Shown here one piece after another: positions 12,001 through 24,000 of a DNA stretch of 64,000 nt. Each line of letters opens with the position of its first letter. Position 1 is the stretch's first letter. The position numbers were made by a program, and so were the translations under genes. The notes under the pieces are model-generated. The model worked only from the letters and a program-made list of their open reading frames with translations, did no database searches and was not told the DNA's origin. Origin of the DNA: Ostrinia nubilalis (Eukaryota; Arthropoda; Insecta; Lepidoptera; Crambidae); the NCBI RefSeq assembly GCF_963855985.1, contig NC_087092.1:14012001-14076000 (forward strand). The letters run 5' to 3'.

Positions 12001-15000
12001 ATAGTCCCGAGCATGGGGTGCCAAGCCATGCTACGTCGCCACTGGTTTTACCTAAATGCAGCTTGAGGTCGGCGGCGGACTGCGCCGACTCGATGGCCTT
12101 CCGCTTGTGCATCTCCATGGCCTGTTGCCGCAGTAACAGTTCCTTCTCGACGGCGGAGAGCGTGGCCTGCAGCAGCCGCTCCTTCTCCTCCAGCCGCCGC
12201 GCCACCAGGCCCATGGACTCGATCTGCTGGTCGCGGGTTATGACCTGGAAGGAGAGATTACACTTGAAAATGAAAATGAAATATCTTTATTGCTACTACT
12301 ACCAGGCCTGTTCATCTCAGCGAGTTTACATCGAAAACAAAACACGCACGATGGCCCACCTACAGGATACTATTCGACAAGGCCTCAATCATGAATAATA
12401 TTAACTACTTATTTACCTCTCAGTGTCTTGAGGCAACTTAAAAAAGTACATTGAATGTACATTAGTAAATAAAGTACATTGAATGTACTTTTTTAAGTTG
12501 CCTCAAGACACTGAGAGTTAAATAAGTAGTTAATATTATTCATGATAATTCATGCTAAATCATGTATTTCCTCCGCCATTTTCCGCAGTTTGGCACCTCA
12601 CGTCACATCATTTTACCGAAGTCAGCCCTATAGCTTTGGCGCAGTGCCGATCACTGAAGTTTGTCAACAAAATGGTGCTTGACTCTTGAGACAGCCTTAA
12701 TTACACCATATTGTTAATGACATTGAGCATACATTTTTTAAATACCTTCGCGAAGTAAAACTTCTGTACGTAGTACTTATTATTATTCTGTGCTACTACT
12801 ATAAAGAAATAACAAAGTTACATGTAGATAGGTAGTTACACATAACTATAAGTTTTAAAAAAAAGAAAAATATAAACAATAAATTGGGGTTTAAAAAGTT
12901 ACAGTTTAGGTGTAGCAGAAGCAAAAGGTGCCAGTCTCAGCATAATGCTGAGCTATAAACTCAGCGCTGATTTTCAGACTTGATTAACAGAAAAGACGAA
13001 AAATCACCGATCATACAAATACATAGTGAAACCCAAATTCATAAACTGGCCAGTGACTGACTAGATCTTGATATGAATATTTCTTATGCACAGTTCTGTA
13101 TTTGCTTTCCTTACATCTTTAATCCTCAGCTTATTGACTTTCCGATACTTATGAAAACCATGCACTCGTTTAAAATCACGATAAACCCTTATAATCCATT
13201 CTGCACCAATCATGTAGCGCTTTACGCCTCTAGCTCTGTAAACTTGCTAATAACAAAAGAACATACAATCCTATTCAGTATTCTATCTTATCTACACCCA
13301 CAAACCATAACCGTAAAAATATGCACCATTAAAATTATCATTCCTCTCGGAAAAATATACAAACTTCCTACTTTTCACCGGTATATGACTGATATAATAT
13401 CTCAGCTACCCATTCTAGCCTTAACTGACCCCAAATATGAGTAAAGACAATTGTAACATCATGCACGAATTAGACTATCTATCTAATATAAACAGCTTCT
13501 CTTGTTCTATTGATGAATTACGTGACCGATTACCGCCCCTGAAACCATTGTACTCTATAATTAACCAAAATATACGCAGCGTGTATAAAAACTCTGATGA
13601 TCTGAGTGCAAACTTAACTCTACTCTCGCATAACATTGATATTATCATCCTTACAGAATGTATATTAAATCCTGATATACCGATACCTACTAGGTCTGGT
13701 TACTCATCCCACTGCACTACATTCAAAGTTACTAAAAATGATGGTGTGGTCGTCTATATCAATAACTCTCTCCAACATAAAGTTAAAGAAAAGTTCATTT
13801 CTGATGCTTCTTGTCTTGAAATCACATTATCTGATTGCATACTATTATGTGTATATCGATCACCTTCAAATAAAAACACAAAAAGATTTCTGGAATCACT
13901 TGACTGTCTCCTTAACGATAGAAAATATGATAAAAATGTCCTTATCATAGGAGATATCAATATTAATATTATGGAAAATCATGGCAGTAACTATCTTGAG
14001 ATTTTGTCAGACCATGGTCTTTCACCTGGACATAAATTTAACACTAGAATAAACAGTTGCTTGGATCATGTTATTACTAACATAGATCCTAAGCTCTCAG
14101 CCTCTATAGCCGTTCTAGAAACGACTATAACAGACCATTTAATGACGCTAATTAATATTTATTCTAGCACTAAACAGACCAGTAAAGCCGACACTAAAAC
14201 CATCACAAACTTCACGGGAGCACTCGAAACCCTACGTGACCTCGAACCCCTGAAATTACTTACACATGACGAACCCGAATACTTGGCCCAAGAAATTATA
14301 AATGTAATGACCTCATCGCTAACGAAAAACACAAAAACCATTAAAATCCCACACAATAAAAGACTCCTAAAACCGTGGATCACTAATGGTATCTTAAGAT
14401 GCATTAATAACAGGAATAAACTTCAAAAACAATTAAAACAGGATCCTAATAACACGATATTACAGATAACATACAGAAGATACAGAAATTACTGTAACAA
14501 TTTACTTAAGAAGCTGAGAAGGCAATATGAGACTGAACAATTAGCTAAATCAAAAAATAACAATAAACAATTATGGAACACAATCAAGTCTATAACTAAC
14601 CAAAATATAACTAAATCTAAAAATCAAGAATTAATCAATATTGCAAATTCGGAAAAAGAGTCTTCAAATCTAATAAACAAACACTTTATAAACGTAGGTA
14701 AAACACTGGCCGAAGAGATAGTTAATCAATCTGTTACAAACACGAATGAGTCATTAGATTCTATCGTTGACATCTCCTGTAACTCGATTGGTTTTATTGA
14801 ACCAGATCCCTCAGAAATTAAAACTATCATTATGGGTCTGAAATCAGATTCTGCATGTGGATGGGATAATATACCAACAAAATTCGTAAAATTAGCTAAG
14901 AAAGAAATTGTTCCACTTTTATATCATTTGTTTTCACTATGCTTTAACAAAGGAGTATTTCCCCAAGTCTTTAAACGTGCTGTTATACATCCTGTCTATA

Positions 15001-18000
15001 AGAGTGGGGACAGAGGCAGTATCAATAACTATAGGCCAATAGCAGTACTCAGTGTTCTCTCCAAAATACTTGAAAAAGTAATAAATAAACGTCTTATTAA
15101 CTTCATTGAAAAATATCACATTATATCTGACTCCCAGTTTGGCTTCCGAGAAGGTAAGAGCACTAAAGATGCAGTCCTGGCCTTGACAAGTAAAATAGCT
15201 GATTCGATTGATAAAAAAAAGAAAAGTCTATGTATATTTCTTGATCTAAAAAAGGCGTTTGATACTGTCTCTGTTCCCATCCTTCTAAGAAAGCTCGACA
15301 GGCTGGGCATTCGTGGGCCCTTCTTTGCCATTTTGTCTAGTTATTTAAGAAATCGATCTCAATTAGTTAAGCTTGATAAACACATACTGAGTACAGTAGA
15401 GCCTACACTGTTATATGGCGTTTCACAGGGTAGCGTCCTTGGACCTACCCTGTTTCTTTTATATATAAATGACCTAACCTCATTAAAACTTGATAATGCA
15501 TCCATCGTTTCTTACGCCGACGATACGGCCCTCCTTTTCCATGGACAAAACTGGGCTGAAGTATACAATAAAGCGGAAGTAGGTTTACAAGTTGTAATAA
15601 AGTGGCTTAAATATAACTTATTAACACTGAACACCGGAAAAACAAATTACATGACTTTCTCTATTTTAAATCGTTTCCAACCACCGACTGACCTTCAATT
15701 AACAGCTCACGGATGCAATAACTACCCGGCTACTCCCTGCAACTGCACCGCCTTAACAAAAGTCTCATCTGTTAAATATCTCGGCATATATATTGATCAA
15801 CAGCTTAACTGGCATAAACAGATTGAAAACTGTACATCACGTGTGAGGAAACTGATATGGCTTTTTAAATATCTTAGGCATGTCTCCGATAGACAACTTT
15901 TGATACAAATCTATAAAAAAACCTTGGTGCAGTCTGTCATCTCCTATTGTCTACCCATCTGGGGTGGAACTCATAAAACCAAACTGATCCAACTTGAACG
16001 CGCCCAAAGATGCATTTTGAAAGTTTTATTACTAGTAAAACCTACTTACAGTACCGTAAAAATCTATGAAGACTGTAACGTGCTAACCATAAGGGAGCTA
16101 TACATATTTCTATGTGTCTTAAAAACTCACAAAAACACAACTCCTGATCCTATTATTAATGCAAAACGTAATCCATACAATGTTATTCCAAATTTAAACA
16201 TCCACACAAATTTGTCACGGAACCAATTTCAGTCTAGATCGATAACCCTATATAACCGGATAAATAGAATACTGCATATCTACAACATGTCCTGTAATGA
16301 AGATAAGAAAAAAATTTACGACTGGTTGAAACAGATGGACTATATGGAAACTGAAAAACTATTGATTTGTGAATTATGATCTTAATTAAAAGCAGTGCGT
16401 TAATTTCTTATTTCATTCTTATTCATAGAGATTTTTATAAAAATTTGTTTATAACATATTGCTGAGCTTCGTGGAATTGTTAAACGTAAAATTATTAGTT
16501 ACCTACTCATGTTAGAAATTTTAAACATTGTGAAGAGCAGCTTTATCCTAGGACAAGTTTTTAAAAACTTAAATGGATAAGGCTAATTTGTAATGACAAT
16601 GTAACATGTGTTTCATAATAAAATATTTGTATTTGTATTGATTGATAACAGGTAGGAAACGGTCAGTCCTCCTGCGTCATATGTATACTACAGAAGGAAC
16701 AGTGAAAGCGCCTTCAAATTGGAGGCGCGAGGAAGCGTTGCAGTAACGCCATTACTAGTTTTCATACAATTTCTAAAAGTAGTAGCTTTCTCACGCCTCT
16801 AATTTGAAGACACCCTAAATGACACGTGTCGTATACACGGCTGACAATGCAACATTATGAAATTGGCATAATGGATTGGTGTAAGCAGATTGAAATGTCA
16901 GACGGATATTAAGGTCACGCCCGTGATCAGATTTTCCACCAAAGCGGAGACGAGACGAGAGATATGCGGCGAAGCTGGCAGGTTATTTCCACCGCAACGG
17001 AGCGGAAACAAGACTAGAGGAGATGTGAGCTGTGTGTAGCTGTCAGTTTATTCTACGAATCGTATGACGATTTCGTGTGTGCGAGGCGCGAGGAGAAGGC
17101 AGCAAGGAACAAGGCGAGGCGCCCGCCCCGCTCGACACATCATCATTATTTCAACCACAGGACGTCCACAACGTAGGCCTCCCCCATGATTTCCATAAAT
17201 ACCTGTTGGTAGCGGTCTGTATCGCGTCTTCCTGCTAATTTTATGAGATCGTCGGCCTGAAACATCGCTCGATCCATTTCCACTGAAACTGAGCGGAAAG
17301 AATGTATGGAAATAGCGACGTTTGCAATTTTAATATAAGACGTCCTCATAAATTACACCTTCCTATCGTGACGACATCTTTATATATTAATAATGCGTAC
17401 TGTATGGCTATTAAGGTTTATAATAGGTTGGACGAAGAAATGAAATCTTTGCCGTTAAATGTTTTTAAAGGAAAATTAAAATCATGGCTGATTGGGAAGG
17501 GTTTTTACACCATTAAGGAATACTTTGATGCTTTTAAGTTTCAGTAGTATGTACCCACATGTTTCCTGTTTTGTTGCATGTATCTATTAAATTGCGTAAA
17601 TTAAGTAGTTGTAAGCTATTTGCATGCCAGTAGTGGTGATTTGTGCGAACTATTTTTATATTGACATCTGCTGTACCGCTTATCAAGCAAATAAATGAAT
17701 TTTGATTTGATTTGATATCTGCGTATCTTCAGCTACCTGTTCCTGCAGCAGCTGCTTCTCCTCGCGCAGCAGCTTGTGCAGCGAGTTGGCCTTGATCCGC
17801 TCCGACATCAGCTTGAAGTTGGCGTCGTCTTTCTCACGTAATTGCTGGATCAGCCGCGAGTTCTGCTCCTGCATGTCCTCGAAGGCCTGCCCGGTTACTT
17901 CCATCTCGTTCAGCAGGGCTTCTTCTTCCTGGGGACGAAAAAGCATATGTAATTAGATAAATAGATAGATAAAGTCCGGTCGCCGAGTACATAGAATTTC

Positions 18001-21000
18001 GTTCAATGACCACAGCTACCCATCCTTATCGCTCGCGCGTAATTATATTGCTGTCGCGCTCGCAAACTCACTGAGGCCGCCCGTCGCACAGTTGCGACAA
18101 CTCGGCGACCGGACTTTAGATAGAAAATACTCGTATTTATTTGTCTCAAAACAAGTTACATTTAAAGTTTATTTAAAATTTAATAAGGGGAGAAATGATG
18201 TTCAAATATTGATGAAAGCCTAAAGACGCTCTCAAACAAGAGGCGTGAGGAAGCGCTGCAGTGGTGCCACTGCACAGTGATACATGCGACTGCGCCTCAA
18301 GAAATTGTATGAAAACTAGTAATGGCGCGGCAAACACGCCACTAATAGGAAGGCATCCTAAATTCTAATGCCCTAATCATCCAATTATTGATTAGAAAGA
18401 TCGCAAGATGAACTTAAAGACAATTTCGTAGCCATAATACCTGAGATCCAGCAAACGGCCTAGAGAAGGCGTGCAACGGGTCGGCGTTGGGCCGCGCACA
18501 AGACAACTGCTTCTGTAGCTCGTACTTCTGTTCCTCTAGTTGCTTGATCTTGCGCAACGCGTCTTCATCTGCTAAGCGCCGCTCACGCTTACTTTCCTAC
18601 AAATAAAATTAAAGCATGAAATAAACGTAAGGATACATTGCAAATGAATAGATGGCGCTGTCAATCGTTTTAACACTCGATTACTGCTCTTTTTTCGAAC
18701 CTCTTTGTCCTTCTAATTAATTTAGTTGCTAGTCTAGTGAGTGACTAAAGCCTGGTCGGTGAGCACGTAGAATTTTGTCCAATGACCTCAAGCTACCCAT
18801 CCTTATAGCTCGCGCGTAAGATAAGGATGGGTAGCTTGGGGTCATTGGACAAAATTCTACGTGCTCACGGACCAGGCTTTACACAGGGTCATCCCTTTTG
18901 CACTGGAGGAACTTCGAACTCCTCCTATGTTCTTCTGATTAATTTCGTTGCAGGTCTAAATGACAGTTTAACTTTCGCTTTGACCTTCACTGGTTAGGTT
19001 AGGTTAGGTTTAGGTCTTCTTGACGGCCAAGCTGTAGATCCTGGTTAGACGAGAGTTGCAGCGGTGGAAACGAGAAGCGGGAATAGTTCCGTACACAGGG
19101 CTACACGCGAGTTGCAACGGTGGGAACGAGAGGTGGGGATAGTCCCGAATGGACCTTACTGTATACAGATAGAGCTTATTTTCCTTTGACTTGTACATAT
19201 TCACTTGTTCCAACATACCTGCGCCATCTTGGCCTTCTGGCGGTGGTCCTCGAGCTCCTGGCGCGACGAGCTGCACCTTGTCGCGTTGCTCTTTGCTCAC
19301 CCCTTGGACCTTACTACATGCGAATAGAGTACATTTCCCTTTGACTTGGGCACACATTCACTTGTCTCGACATACCTGCGCCATCTTGGCCTTCTGGCGG
19401 TGGTCCTCGAGCTCCTGGCGCGCCTTGCGCTCGGCGGCCATAAGCTGCACCTTGTCGCGTTGCTCTTTGCTCACTCCCTTGTACATGTCCAGAAGGAGTT
19501 TCAGCTCCTTCTGTTCATTCACCGCTTTCCTGTAGAGTGGAGATGGTGTGGTAAGTATGGGCAGAGTAAATACAAATGAGTAGGTTATCTTCATAGAAAC
19601 GCACCGAGCGCGGTTTGTATGTGAGCGCGCCAATATACGTATGCGGCGCGCACGCACACACTGACGAAATTCGGCGCAACCACGGCTGGCTCCCCGCTAA
19701 TCCCCGCTAAATTTTGTCAAGTGTGTGCGTGCGCGCCGCATACGTATTGGCGCGCTCACATACAAACCGCACCCGGTGCGTTTCTATGAAGATAACCTAC
19801 TCATTTGTATTTACTCTGGTATGGGCGCCAAATAACGCTCAGTTCACAGGAAAATCAAATAAGGGCCTCCTCTAAAACTTACGCGGGTGTCAGCTCCAGT
19901 TGTCCTACACGAAAATACAAGCCCACTCGCCGCGTTTGTGGCTGTCACACGAATGCGGGCGATCTCGCGACTTTTAGTGGAGGCTCCAAAGGTTCATTAC
20001 CATAAACTAAAGCTACTATACCATAGATTAAAAGTACTCTCATGAAAAGGGCTATTATGCAATAACAGTTATTGTCAAACAATGTATAATGAATACTTTT
20101 GAACTTTTAAAAAGAAGGCTGGCGGAACTAGCCTCTGGTAAATAATACAGGTCGTCGTGTGTCAGTGGATACTGAATGAGGCGATGATGATGAACATTAA
20201 AATAACATTTCAAATGTATCGAATGCAAAAGTTAAAAAAAGAGCAAAACCTTTATTCCAGTAACGTTTGGGGTGATTTTGGGTTCCAGCTGTTTGCAGTT
20301 GCAAAATTTCGAGGGTATACGTAAAACTATAAAACTCATTTATTTTTGCAAATAGGCTTTGAAAAAGCACTTTTACACGTCCCAGTATTAACCCTACCTC
20401 TGCTTCGGGGAATTAAATGGGCCAGTGCTGAGAAGAAGCAGCGCACGAAACTCAGTCACTATTGTCAGCCTCCTTTTCAAGGGTCACAGTCTTTATAGTT
20501 TACAGTTTTTTAAGGGTTTCAAAGTGACCGTCATAGCTTGCAGAATTGCTAAAATCAAGTGGCAGTGGGCGGGGCACATAGCTCGTAGAGACGATGGCCG
20601 TTGGGGCAGAAAAGTTCTTGAGTGGCAACCACGGGCTGGAAGACGTAGCGTGGGCAGGCCTCCTACTAGGTGGACCGACGATCTGGTAAAGGTCGCGGGA
20701 AGAGCCTGGATGCGGGCAGCGCAGGACCGTGCATTGTGGAAAACCTTGGAGGAGGCCTTTGTCCAGCAGTGGACGTCATTTGGCTGAAACGAACAGTCTT
20801 TATAAATACCGAAGTGCTGGGTACGAAGTATAGAGCTTGGTACCAACTTGAGCTGCTGCTTGAGCTCCTTGATGATCTGGTCCTGCTCCTGCAGCTTGGC
20901 GCGCGCGTGCTCCTTGCCCTTGGCCTCGGCGCCCGCGCCGCTGCTGCCCTCCGACCCCTGCCGAACATACCCGAAGAGTTACGACCTTTATATGCACAGA

Positions 21001-24000
21001 CGACAGCACACCAGGCATTCATTAATAAACTGAGAGAGCTAAGAAGAAGTTGTTTACTTTATGCTCCCGAGCTCCCGTCCTTACAGTGGGACGTATTTCC
21101 ATGGTAAGGATCCAACCCACAACTTCACTCATATTGGATTGAATCCTTTTTATGGATATACGTCTGTACTTATAAAGGTTGGACCAAAATAACGCGTGCA
21201 GCCCGCGTGCGTAATGGCGATCAATGCGATTACGTCTGATCGTCATTGCCAGCGCCATTGCACTTGGACGGCACGCGTTGGTTTGGTCAAACCTTTACTT
21301 ACAGTCAGCGTCAAATAGTTCGTGACGCACAAAGAGGGCAAAAGTTGATAACCCAACCTTATTCCAATAGGCTAGTTTCTTAAAAAAAATATGCCCATTT
21401 TCACCATAAATTCCTATTTTTTAAGTGACCCCTATGGTAACACATAACAGGAATTTTGTTTTCATAGGGGTCACTTAAAAATAAGGAATAAATGGTGAAA
21501 ACGGGTATTAGTCCGTCAAATTATTATTATCAAAAAATATTGTACACATATTTTTAATTGTAAAGCATAAAAGTAATTATGGTGCGTTGAAGTTCCGCGT
21601 GACGTCACGCTCACGACGTCATGCGCCTCTTCTGAACTATGGCGCGCTTCATCTCATTCAATTTTCGTTACTTTCAAAAAGTGAAAAATACATGTCGATT
21701 ATTTTTAACCCATTAGAGGTCAAACACAAAGTACAAATATATTTTTAAAATTTTCTTTATTTTCATATTGAAATCAGAGCAAAAAAACATAAGATACAAG
21801 AAAATGCTGAAAAAAAGTTAGTTTCATGAAGTTACAGGGGTGTACTCAATTGGGTACAATGACCTCCTAAGTATGCTAATTTTCAAAATGCGCCTTTTCA
21901 ACCAAAAATATTTTAAGGGACTTCTTATACTGCCAACGCACTGTTGAATGACAGAGAACTTACCCCAGCTGTTTTTCAGTTTTTATGGTATATTTTCCAA
22001 CAGAATTTTGAAGGAAAACTATCAACTATGTGTACAGCCGGGCGAATTTACTTTGTTTACTTAGCATATCTCTCCATCTAGTGACCAGTAAAGTACAATA
22101 CACTGTCTCTCGAGGTAGCTTGTGGTACTCTGATAGTACCAAAACCCGTAAATAGGGTTATATAGGAATCCCAAGTGTATTGTGTTGATTGGATACTGAT
22201 ATGATTGTAGCCAATAAAAATATCATAATGATAATGTGAAGCGTCGTAGTTCTATCTATTGGATATAAAAATATGGTCAGTATTTTTTTTTCAAATACTG
22301 TGCAAGTTTGAGGCCCTTCAGCTCTTCATAAAATATAGCAAACTTATCACCATAGACTTCACGATTGAAGAATTACGACTTTTGATTGGGTGCGGATTCA
22401 GAGCGGATTTGTGGGAACTTATCGTCTTTTTTTTTCACGCCAGCGGTTCATTATCGCTGTCGTCCTATAAACTGCCTTTGCTTCCACTATCCCCTCTGTT
22501 CATAAATACCCTTTAGGCCTCAGCCTCGAACTTAGCGGGCAGCGGGGCGGGAGCGGCGGCGGCGCTGGAGCGGGGCGGGCAACGCAGACCCGTTCTCGAA
22601 ACAAGCGGGCAGCTCGCGCGGCGCTTTAGCGGCGAAGTGTTGTGTTCGGGGTTGTGTTGTCGAGATATTTGTTTTTATTCGCAAACGAAATGTCTGAACA
22701 ACGGCGACAATTTTATTTCGATTCAAATTTATTCCTAACGCTCGATTTATTGTGGGCAAAAGAAGGAGTGCGCTCTGCCCGCTCGTTGCCCGCTCCCTCG
22801 CCGCTGCCCGCTCGTTGCCCGCTGCCGCCCCGCTGCCGCGCCGCTGTTTTCGAGAACCGGTCTATTTGATTTTACGCATAAGATCCTGCCGCTCCCGCGC
22901 CGCCGCCGCCGCCGCCCCGCTGCCCGCTAAGTTCGAGGCTGAGGCCTTAGTACGTCTTATGGTATGAAACAGGCCGCCATATCGTCTTTTTCAGTCAAGG
23001 TACTTGTATCAGGTGGTACAATTATTACCTTAAATACATTTATCGTCAATAACTATCCTGTAAATGGCTCCAATAATTTCTTCAAGTACCTTTTAGCTCT
23101 TTTGAGCTGTAAAATGTTACAAAAAAGCAAAAAATAAATACAGTTTTTTTACTTACGCATGTTGTCATTGTACCCAACTGAGTACAGTAACTATTACATG
23201 ACCCTAGTTTTATTTGAGATGTAAATATTATATTATATTGTGCTTTATAACTTACTCTGATATGTATTCTAAAGTAATTAAATAAAGAAATAAACTTTTG
23301 AGCAGTAATTGTTATAAAAAATTTAAAAATTAAACACCTACCTCCACTACGTTTCAGTGACACAACTTCAACTGATACTTTTTATCAAAAAAAGTCCCAC
23401 TACCCGCGTAATTTTTGTCAATATACTTTAATAGTGTCATAATGACGTAAAATAACAAGTCAACCCATGTTAATTTTGTGAGATTTGCAATTGACACGTA
23501 AAAATATAGCTGTACCCATTTGAGTACAGTGACCTCTAATGGGTTAATAAGTTAATTACTAATTCAAACTCTAGCTTGCCCAGGAAATCTCCCTATCGTA
23601 ATAAGGACATGAGTTGCGAACTTATTGGCTACTTTGGGTGTCACGAACTATTTGACGCTGACTGTACAACCACGTAAGATGCCCAAGTATTTGCCTTGAT
23701 GTGCTGACGTCTGTACTAGGGAGGGTGATATGGCTGATGATGACCGGGATACGTCAAGCAGTTCTTTGGAGATGAAACCTAACAGCTAACACGTCCACAG
23801 CGACATTGATACTAGGTCTCGGAGGTCAGGGCATGCACTGGCCTTTCTAAATAATGGGATTTGAACTAGGCGTAGTTTTAGTAAAACGTTTACGATTCCT
23901 TGCGTTAACCTGGTATTCCTAATTCTAGCCGAAACCTTAGTCGATTATTTACTCTTAAAGAATGTTACAAGAGAATTACCACCACCAATACTTAAAGCAC

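Larger units (their letters stand above)
21302..23664. mobile_element. Outer TIR element of a three-level nest (TA duplication)
   Basis: The ends CAGTCAGCGTCAAATAGTTC and GAACTATTTGACGCTGACTG are exact inverted repeats flanked by TA (21300-21301, 23665-23666). The same ends occur in the 134-bp element at 1015-1148. The interior is interrupted by a piggyBac-like element, which itself carries another TIR element. A 21392-21508 hairpin around AAGTGACCCCTATG is also inside. No transposase frame is present. Confidence 0.75.

Noticed and set aside
18993..19012. TTAGG run as a telomere or fusion point
   Set aside because: Only about 3.5 units within a repeat that also occurs elsewhere without them; too short for a telomere relic.
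20666..21107. Overlapping frames on both strands, 118-145 codons
   Set aside because: They cover Bre1 exon 9 and the RTE tail; the true coding is exon 20957-20848 and the LINE remnant.
22532..22967. Frames of 71-75 codons rich in Arg, Ala and Pro
   Set aside because: They lie in the GC-rich transposon at 22514-22950 and reflect base composition.
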